Part shown: positions 1 through 4,288 of the stretch, in pieces | Position numbering within the stretch: the stretch's first letter is position 1 | Layout of the letters: each line of letters opens with the position of its first letter | Source: Candidatus Poribacteria bacterium | GTDB taxonomy: Bacteria > Poribacteria > WGA-4E > WGA-3G | Length of the DNA: 6,458 nucleotides | Assembly (NCBI GenBank): GCA_007571355.1 | Contig: RKRO01000053.1 | Span: 1-6,458 of the forward strand | Direction: 5' to 3' | Notes under the pieces: model-generated | What the model saw: the letters and a program-made list of their open reading frames with translations, nothing else | Database searches by the model: none | Told to the model about the DNA's origin: nothing | Translations under genes and position numbers: made by a program

Positions 1-92
1 TCGTTCATCTCGGCGACTTCGTCGTCGGTCAAAACGTTCTTTATGACGAGGTAGCCTTCGAGGTCTACTTGAAATTTTTCTTCGCCTGTCAT
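1..92 (-). CDS. N-terminal fragment of a phytanoyl-CoA dioxygenase (PhyH)-like protein
   Basis: ATG at 92-90 on the minus strand opens a frame that runs off the window after 30 codons. The peptide begins MTGEEKFQVDLEGYLVIKN and continues VLTDDEVAEMN. The pattern GYLVIKNVLTDDEV (turn, beta-strand, then a helix starting T-D-D-E) is how many PhyH-family Fe(II)/2-oxoglutarate dioxygenases begin. The catalytic His-x-Asp...His residues would lie beyond the window, so activity and substrate cannot be judged. A GAAAGGA Shine-Dalgarno-like sequence at 108-102 sits 9 nt before the ATG, and a good sigma-70 promoter lies at 240-211. The gene is separated from the defence operon by about 1 kb and has its own promoter, so it is probably unrelated chromosomal housekeeping or secondary metabolism. 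The family call rests on 30 residues only. Confidence 0.6.
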   Translation of the reverse strand, partial: MTGEEKFQVDLEGYLVIKNVLTDDEVAEMN

Positions 93-185
93 GATAAGGG
101 ATCCTTTCTTTCGCGGTATTTTGTGGGGTTAAAAGGCTGCGTTCACCGTGAAGGCTATTCAGTTTCAGGTGTTCTGCCCCCATGC

Positions 186-202
186 ACAAACTAACAGTTT
201 GT
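186..202. promoter_or_regulatory. 7-bp dyad at the predicted transcription start
   Basis: ACAAACT (186-192) and AGTTTGT (196-202) are perfect inverted arms around a 3-nt centre. The dyad lies just downstream of the -10 box, at the expected +1 of the PhyH-like transcript. It could be an operator for a repressor or a small hairpin protecting the 5' end of the mRNA. Position suggests regulation, but a 7-bp dyad alone is weak evidence. Confidence 0.35.
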
Positions 203-210
203 AATACAAA

Positions 211-240
211 ATGATACCATATCTGATGTATGGGTGTCAA
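211..240 (-). promoter_or_regulatory. Sigma-70 type promoter for the PhyH-like gene
   Basis: Reading the minus strand, a perfect -35 box TTGACA (240-235) is followed after 18 nt by TATCAT (216-211), a 5/6 match to the -10 consensus. Transcription would start near 204, giving a 5' leader of roughly 110 nt before the ATG at 92. It is the best promoter I can see in the window, and its orientation suits the PhyH-like gene. Confidence 0.6.
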
Positions 241-312
241 GTGTGAAATTTTTTAATGAAGAATACCGTCCCTCGAAGAAACACTTTCTTCGCGTTGGAT
301 TTTAGCGTTTGC

Positions 313-359
313 AAAAACACCCGCCACAAGCGGCGGAATCAGAGGGAATAGGCGGGTGT
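313..359 (-). terminator. Terminator-like hairpin with T5 tail (minus strand)
   Basis: ACACCCGCC (317-325) pairs perfectly with GGCGGGTGT (351-359) across a 25-nt loop. On the minus strand the stem is followed directly by a run of T (317-313). A competing shorter stem exists, because CCGCC (321-325) can also pair with GGCGG (332-336). The hairpin lies between the end of the defence operon and the PhyH promoter, where it could stop read-through into the dioxygenase gene. The loop is longer than in typical intrinsic terminators. Confidence 0.45.
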
Positions 360-395
360 AAAAGTGGCACCCGTGTCGTCGCCTCTTCAGGGTGC
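360..395 (-). terminator. Second, upstream terminator-like hairpin
   Basis: GCACCC (367-372) and GGGTGC (390-395) form a 6-bp GC-rich stem with a 17-nt loop. On the minus strand it is followed by CAC and a T4 run (363-360). It immediately precedes the larger hairpin at 313-359, giving a tandem arrangement. Taken alone it is weak; the tandem placement makes it worth recording. Confidence 0.3.
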
Positions 396-532
396 GCCCG
401 CGCCGCTTAAGCGTTGCGAAAAGTCGGTTGGTCATTTGGGTTTCTGTTTGCACTTATACTTACATTGTTACTAAACTTTGGACAATTTTGGGTTCCACGT
501 CACAGATACGGCATAGCCTTTCAGCACACAGA

Positions 533-597
533 GCACGCCGCTGGCGGGCAAGCATATCTACCCTCTATTTCTATAGACATATCACGCCGCTGGCGTG
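533..597. repeat. Two copies of a short GC-rich palindrome
   Basis: CACGCCGCTGGCG occurs at 534-546 and 583-595, 49 bp apart. The second copy is a perfect hairpin, CACGCC (583-588), loop GCT, GGCGTG (592-597). The first is degraded on its right arm (GGCGGG). The form is that of a small REP-like extragenic palindrome. Two copies in one window cannot show whether it is dispersed in the genome. Confidence 0.4.
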
Positions 598-690
598 CGG
601 CACTGGCACCTCTAAACCGGTGTATCACTGATACCACGAAGGATTTGGCAGTGGGCACGCGTCTCCTGGCTCCAGGGGCAATGGGGGCAA

Positions 691-714
691 AAATGTTACA
701 CCAGTGTAACATTT
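691..714. repeat. 11-bp perfect dyad of TGTTACAC type
   Basis: AAATGTTACAC (691-701) and GTGTAACATTT (704-714) are perfect inverted arms around the 2-bp centre CA. The compact 24-bp symmetry resembles a protein-binding site as much as an RNA hairpin. A third copy of the half-site GTGTAACATTT is at 796-806, also preceded by CCAG. On the minus strand the dyad is followed by ATTTTT, so a weak AU-rich terminator is an alternative. No gene starts close enough to assign a regulated target. Confidence 0.4.
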
Positions 715-795
715 AAAATTGGCGTTTTTTTGACGAAAATCCAGTGACAGTGTGGGTTTATGGGCGTTTCTTTTTAAAAAATAATTTTGTCCCAG

Positions 796-806
796 GTGTA
801 ACATTT
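796..806. repeat. Isolated copy of the GTGTAACATTT half-site
   Basis: An exact copy of the right arm of the 691-714 dyad lies 92 bp downstream in the same orientation, again preceded by a CCAG-like tetramer. It lacks the opposing arm. Confidence 0.35.
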
Positions 807-980
807 TTCTCTGAATTGCAGATAATTCGGAAAAATTCCTTAGGATTTCGGTGGGTTCGGCAACCGCAGCTCCCGGACTCCTCAATAGTGAAACAACCTA
901 AGTGAAGTTTATCGTAACATCCGAAATAAATGCACACTCTTTTTGGGTGGCATGCAAGTGGATATGTGGGGTATGGGGTT

Positions 981-1009
981 AAATAGGGGTATGAATTAGG
1001 GCCCTATTT
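981..1009. repeat. 8-bp stem-loop 3' of the operon
   Basis: AAATAGGG (981-988) pairs perfectly with CCCTATTT (1002-1009) over a 13-nt loop. Neither strand shows a T tract after the stem, so it is not a standard intrinsic terminator. It could be a 3'-end stabilising structure for minus-strand operon mRNA. Confidence 0.25.
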
Positions 1010-1054
1010 GAAAATAAAAGTGAGGTAAAGGAGGTTATCGCAAGCAGGGGCAGC

Positions 1055-1083
1055 CTCCTAACGATTAATTGCGTGTTTAGGAG
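1055..1083 (-). terminator. Weak hairpin just after the last operon gene
   Basis: CTCCTAA (1055-1061) and TTAGGAG (1077-1083) form a 7-bp stem with a 15-nt loop, 22 nt beyond the stop codon of the 168-residue gene on the minus strand. There is no U-run after the stem, so Rho-independent termination here is doubtful. Position is the main reason to record it. Confidence 0.25.
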
Positions 1084-1104
1084 AATGGCTTCTGTTGACA
1101 TAAT

Positions 1105-1611
1105 TCACCTTAATGTTTCAGCAAGACGTTTCTCAACTGAAGGCTCTGCCTCACAGTTATCAGTTCGCAAGAGTTCGTCCAGTGCCTCAGAAAGATTCCA
1201 GATGGGTTCTTCATTACCAGCGTTTAGCATTTCTATAATATGCGGCACCCCGGCTGCCGCCAGTCCGTTAGCGATATCCATCATTCGGCGTGGGTTGAGG
1301 ACAACCTCTAAATCGTCCTCAACGGCTATCGCGATTAACATTATCGCTTGTGCCTGCCAGCCATCAGTGTTAAAAACATCACCGCTAATAATGTTAACAG
1401 TGTCCTTTTTCTTTAGAACAATCGGATCAAGTTTTTTCCGTACTGCCAATGAGAGTCCTGCAAACCACAGATCGACCTTCCGTGGAAATGGACTTCTCTT
1501 GACGCTTACGCGTGATTGTCCTGCTTGGCAGTAGTTATCGTAATCACCGCGCTGTGTTTCAGGTGAAATTATCTGCATATTCTGGAATGGGTTATTGTAC
1601 TGTTGTGTCAT
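1105..1611 (-). CDS. Small protein resembling DNA phosphorothioation-associated protein 4
   Basis: 168-residue soluble protein, last gene of the minus-strand operon, 48 nt after the ATPase stop. The ATG at 1611 has AAGAGA 5 nt upstream. No signal peptide, membrane segment or catalytic motif is visible. The order of features is: an unstructured N-terminus (1-35), a basic VSVKRSPFPRK patch (35-45), a helix DLWFAGLSLAVRKK (47-60), a segment with GDVFNTDGW (77-85), a hydrophobic helix MLIAIAVEDD (91-100), then PRRMMDIANGLAAAGV (107-122). The spacing of the FAGL-type helix, the LIAIA helix and the IANGLAAAG helix matches what I recall of the Dnd-associated protein 4 family (TIGR04062), which travels with dnd genes and has no known biochemical role. 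The match is from memory and is pattern-level. It lacks the look of DndE. Its place beside a DndD-like ATPase supports an accessory role in the same system. Confidence 0.55.
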   Translation of the reverse strand: MTQQYNNPFQNMQIISPETQRGDYDNYCQAGQSRVSVKRSPFPRKVDLWFAGLSLAVRKKLDPIVLKKKDTVNIISGDVFNTDGWQAQAIMLIAIAVEDDLEVVLNPRRMMDIANGLAAAGVPHIIEMLNAGNEEPIWNLSEALDELLRTDNCEAEPSVEKRLAETLR

Positions 1612-1659
1612 ATCAATCTCTTAAGATTTCGGATGGACTTCTACTTCAACACCCGTTCA

Positions 1660-3810
1660 TCACTTGCGGAACCAAAGTCCCCAAGGCCGTGGAGAAGAAA
1701 CTCCTTCTACCTCAACATCTGTTCGCCTTTTACATAGTTTGCATTCTCCTAGGTCCTTGCATTCACAACGGAGTGCCTGAGGTTCGTCTATATGTGGATC
1801 ATTCACTAATATATTAGGGTAGTGTGCTGAATTTGTGATCGTTATCACATTTCCTGCCTCATTTTTTATAATATCCTCACAGTCTTTAATTTCAGAACGC
1901 GTTAAAAAGAGGATAAGTTGTGAACTTTCTTGAATGGCGGTTTTGAGAACAGAGCGTTTGACAAACCCGTCCATCATGCCGAGGGGCGTGTCAATTACAT
2001 TCGGTGCTGAGACTTCACTGACCTTCGTAAGTGCAAGAATAAACGCTATGGTTAACGCGCGTCGAGAAGCTCCATTTAAATCTTTACCAGGATCCAAAGC
2101 TTGCTCATTCGGTCCGTAGACCAGAATCTCAAACCTGTCACTGATTTCGGCTTTCTGAATGATGGCTCCTTGTTCAGCATCCGCACCTATCATTTCTAAA
2201 AAGAGCGTGTTCATCAACTGACTCACTTTTTGCAATTCTTCATTTGTGATTCGGTCATAGGAATTTTTAAGAACTTGCTCTATGTCGCGCGTAGCATCTA
2301 ATCTGGCTAATATTTGTCTCCCTCTCCTATGCTTAGTCACAAGGTTCTTATGCGTTGCTGTCAAGGATCTGTGCTCTCCTTTGAGCTTTCCAAGTTCACT
2401 TTCGTTCTCTATGTGGGTTTTGTTAAAACGATCTCGTTGGACAATGTAGTCTTGCTTCGTAGAGCGAAGTTCTTGAATGTCGGTATTCCCTATACTATCC
2501 AACTGAGCTTCAAGGGCTGCTTGTTCTTTTTCCAAGTCCACCCGTGGGGCTTTAAGTTCTTCAAGCCTCTGTAAGGTGTTATTGTAGGTTGTGGTCCAAT
2601 GTTGCTCAGTATTGAGGTCCACCGGTTTCATGACCAATGAACCGTAGTAGAGGTCGGTCAGACGTTTTTGAAGATCGTCTGCGGTACGACTCTCGCTGAT
2701 TAATTGTTCGATATGTGCTCTGCGACGCTTTCCGTCCTCAGAGTGTTGATCCAGTGTCTCGCCACAGATGCAAGTAACACCTGTTAGCCGTTCTAAAAGC
2801 ACTGGAATCGTCGTCCTCGGCAGTTTACCTTTGTCGCGGAGCTCATCCAATTTCTGGAAACTTTGTTCTAAAACCGGTGCAAGGAGGTCTCGGAATAACT
2901 CGGGTTTTCTGAACATTTGTGAATGTTCGGAAACCAGTTTTTGTTCTTCTTCCCTGATCCTCTTCAGTTCTGTTTGTGTCCTTTTTAATTTGCGGCTGAG
3001 CTCTTCTTGGTCTCCCTTAATCAACGCCGCTTCAATCTCCGCTTGCTTTTCGTCTAAACATTGATTTACCTTATCCAATTGCTGTTTTGCGTCGTCTCTT
3101 TCATTTTCAAGACGTTTGATCCTTTCATTGATCTCTGCCAATTCCGTAGCAATTTGGGGGAGTTCTGTATCAGATCCGATATTCTTCGAATCTTTATTGA
3201 GTTCAGAGATCGTATTTCCCAAATGCTTGAGTCCAGACTCAATCACGTCCAATCCTAATAGCGATCGAATGGCATTCTGCACCCGTTTACGTTTGTCTGC
3301 TGGCGAGTCTGCTTCAATGAAACCCAGTGCTCGATCTCCATCAATAAAAAACACTTCACGCAAATTGGAAGGTAACAGTAATTTTGCAATCTGCGCTTCT
3401 GGTGGATTGATAGGGTCAGCCCCGGTTTCTGTCATTTTAAACAACTCTATTTTCGGGTTTTGTTTGTGACCGTCGGTCGTTTCCTCCACTGAGCGAATAA
3501 GGCAATATCGCTCTGTCTTATTTCCCTTCAGCTCAGACGTGGGTACCTCGAAATCAACTTGCACGGATATTGGAATTGCCCGTCCATCAGAAATGTCCCA
3601 ATCAACTGGAAATAAACGATGGTCCCTCCCTTTATTCGGTAATGCGTCGTTGCCATAGAGAGCCCACTGAAGGGCGTTTAAAATAGTGGTTTTCCCACTT
3701 TCGTTTGAGGCTCGAATGACTGTAAGTTTTCTGTCGTCACTTGTTGAAAAATCTAACCTTAAGTCTCTTAGCAAGCGGAAGTTTTGAAATTTTGCACTGA
3801 TTAGTTTCAT
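1660..3810 (-). CDS. DndD-like SMC/Rad50-type AAA (ABC) ATPase
   Basis: 716 residues, close to the usual DndD length. The N-terminal ATPase half has MKLISAKFQNFRLLRD and a P-loop ASNESGKT (34-41, K40), where Ala replaces the usual first Gly. FFIDGDR (154-160) matches the FF-D-G-E/D motif typical of DndD-like ATPases. Residues 195-300 and 365-500 are Glu/Lys/Arg-rich coiled coils flanking a Cys hinge CICG (347-350), reminiscent of a zinc hook. The C-terminal half has a degenerate signature LNGASRR (578-584), Walker B with D-loop VIDTPLGMMD (605-614, D607), and a tail with C682, C684, C690 and C693 that may bind zinc. In Dnd systems DndD is an ATPase thought to act on DNA nicking or structure during phosphorothioation; whether that holds here is unknown, as DndC and DndE are not seen. 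Start: ATG overlaps the upstream stop as ATGA, and GAAGGAG lies 8 nt upstream. Related SMC-like defence ATPases, such as those of ABC-three-component systems, are an alternative. Confidence 0.8.
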   Translation of the reverse strand: MKLISAKFQNFRLLRDLRLDFSTSDDRKLTVIRASNESGKTTILNALQWALYGNDALPNKGRDHRLFPVDWDISDGRAIPISVQVDFEVPTSELKGNKTERYCLIRSVEETTDGHKQNPKIELFKMTETGADPINPPEAQIAKLLLPSNLREVFFIDGDRALGFIEADSPADKRKRVQNAIRSLLGLDVIESGLKHLGNTISELNKDSKNIGSDTELPQIATELAEINERIKRLENERDDAKQQLDKVNQCLDEKQAEIEAALIKGDQEELSRKLKRTQTELKRIREEEQKLVSEHSQMFRKPELFRDLLAPVLEQSFQKLDELRDKGKLPRTTIPVLLERLTGVTCICGETLDQHSEDGKRRRAHIEQLISESRTADDLQKRLTDLYYGSLVMKPVDLNTEQHWTTTYNNTLQRLEELKAPRVDLEKEQAALEAQLDSIGNTDIQELRSTKQDYIVQRDRFNKTHIENESELGKLKGEHRSLTATHKNLVTKHRRGRQILARLDATRDIEQVLKNSYDRITNEELQKVSQLMNTLFLEMIGADAEQGAIIQKAEISDRFEILVYGPNEQALDPGKDLNGASRRALTIAFILALTKVSEVSAPNVIDTPLGMMDGFVKRSVLKTAIQESSQLILFLTRSEIKDCEDIIKNEAGNVITITNSAHYPNILVNDPHIDEPQALRCECKDLGECKLCKRRTDVEVEGVSSPRPWGLWFRK

Positions 3811-4052
3811 TTCGCCGTCTCCTTCTTTTGGTTATCCAGATCGCGTTTTCTCCAGAGAAAATCACCCGCCGCGTAGCATGCATCGTCTATCTGTTTCTGG
3901 ATTCTTGTTCTTTGCACTTTATGTTTCCTCTCGACATCAAGGATTTCAACTATCGCACCAAGAATTTCTTTCCTATAGCCGACGCATCTTTCCTCAATGC
4001 TTTTAGACTCATTGAGAATTAAATTTCCCATTTTTTCAGCGTTATATGACAT
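3807..4052 (-). CDS. Small charged helical protein, unknown function
   Basis: 81 residues, not recognised. The sequence is rich in Lys, Arg and Glu (for example DVERKHKVQRTRIQKQ at 39-54), with no membrane segment or signal peptide, and probably mostly helical. It has two Cys (23 and 59), not in a paired motif. Evidence that it is real: a strong GGAGG (4062-4058) 5 nt before the ATG; a TGA stop that overlaps the ATPase ATG by 4 nt, implying translational coupling; and a frame that fills the space between helicase and ATPase. A small subunit encoded directly before an SMC-like ATPase is reminiscent of the middle component of ABC-three-component conflict systems, but I see no sequence match that proves it. 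The upstream side is bounded by a MITE-like insertion that probably separated it from the helicase gene. Confidence 0.65.
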   Translation of the reverse strand: MSYNAEKMGNLILNESKSIEERCVGYRKEILGAIVEILDVERKHKVQRTRIQKQIDDACYAAGDFLWRKRDLDNQKKETAK

Positions 4053-4063
4053 AATGTCCTCCG

Positions 4064-4073
4064 TTATGTGTAA
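4064..4073. repeat. Target-site duplication, copy A
   Basis: TTATGTGTAA here is repeated exactly at 4279-4288, directly flanking the 205-bp inverted-repeat element. It lies immediately upstream of the ribosome binding site of the 81-residue gene. One extra G at 4063 and 4278 could extend the match to 11 bp. Confidence 0.75.
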
Positions 4074-4158
4074 CCCAAGTTGCTAGTTATGCAGCATAGA
4101 AACCGTTAGTCTGTGCAGCCGTAGCGTAATCTGTTAGATTGTGCCTATTGTGTCTCCA

Positions 4159-4193
4159 TGTCGGGTTTCGCTGCGCTCTACCCGACCTACAAG
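4159..4193. repeat. REP-like hairpin unit, copy 1
   Basis: The 35-bp unit contains GTCGGGT (4160-4166) and ACCCGAC (4180-4186) as perfect 7-bp arms around a loop containing CGCTGCGCTC, followed by CTACAAG. Similar GTAGGTCGGGT...ACCCGAC repeats are, from memory, common in Poribacteria and, in a GTTGGGT form, in cyanobacteria. Confidence 0.7.
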
Positions 4194-4227
4194 TGCTCCA
4201 AGCAACTTGGATTCAGTTATCGGTTTC

Positions 4228-4262
4228 TGTCGGGTTTCGCTGCGCTCTACTCGACCTACAAG
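4228..4262. repeat. REP-like hairpin unit, copy 2
   Basis: Same 35-bp unit as at 4159-4193, with one difference (T at 4251 instead of C). In plus-strand RNA this leaves a G-U pair in the stem; in minus-strand RNA it gives an A-C mismatch. The single change in 35 bp indicates a recent duplication or homogenisation. Confidence 0.7.
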
Positions 4263-4278
4263 GCTTAAGCAACTTGGG

Positions 4279-4288
4279 TTATGTGTAA
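4279..4288. repeat. Target-site duplication, copy B, holding the helicase stop codon
   Basis: TTATGTGTAA matches 4064-4073 exactly. On the minus strand it reads TTACACATAA, supplying the last sense codons (Tyr, Thr) and the TAA stop of the helicase gene. Confidence 0.75.

Larger units (their letters stand above)
396..980. other. Non-coding spacer with short palindromes
   Basis: I see no convincing gene in this stretch. Open frames exist on both strands, but they overlap one another, lack good ribosome binding sites and encode low-conservation-looking peptides. The stretch holds CGCTTAAGCG (404-413), two copies of a CACGCCGCTGGCG motif, a TGTTACAC-type dyad with a later half-site, and AT-rich tracts around 765-790. 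Together with 93-395 and 981-1104 it makes a roughly 1-kb gene-free region. Confidence 0.6.
4074..4278. mobile_element. 205-bp MITE-like element with two REP-like hairpins
   Basis: The element begins CCCAAGTTGCT (4074-4084) and ends with its exact reverse complement AGCAACTTGGG (4268-4278), giving 11-bp perfect terminal inverted repeats. It is flanked by a 10-bp direct duplication (4064-4073 and 4279-4288), the signature of transposition. It encodes no protein, so any movement would need a transposase in trans. Inside, a 35-bp hairpin-forming unit occurs twice (4159-4193 and 4228-4262), each followed by AAGCAACTTGG, so the right end looks tandemly duplicated. The two hairpins could terminate, stabilise or process operon mRNA at this point. 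I know no named family with this exact structure. Confidence 0.75.

Noticed and set aside
392..716. Overlapping plus-strand open frames of 79 and 100 codons
   Set aside because: They overlap each other in different frames, cross the palindromic repeats and have no Shine-Dalgarno sequence.
625..885. 86-codon minus-strand open frame in the spacer
   Set aside because: No good ribosome binding site, it runs through the TGTTACAC dyad, and the peptide has no recognisable fold or family.
1095..1100. TTGACA as a plus-strand -35 box
   Set aside because: It lies over the end of the 168-residue gene with no -10 box at suitable spacing and no plus-strand gene downstream.
1073..1534. 153-codon plus-strand frame opposite the 168-residue gene
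   Set aside because: Ser-rich antisense shadow; the minus-strand frame has helical composition, family-like motifs and operon context.
1105..1611. DndE
   Set aside because: It does not show the short basic N-terminal RxxGxxxWNxLCR-like pattern I associate with DndE, and is longer.
1660..3810. RecN, SbcC or Gabija GajA
   Set aside because: Length and the FFIDGDR and VIDTPLG motifs fit DndD better; no TOPRIM domain as in GajA, and the coiled coil is too short for SbcC.
4159..4262. CRISPR array
   Set aside because: Only two repeats, each an internal palindrome within an element bounded by terminal inverted repeats and a target duplication; no cas genes.
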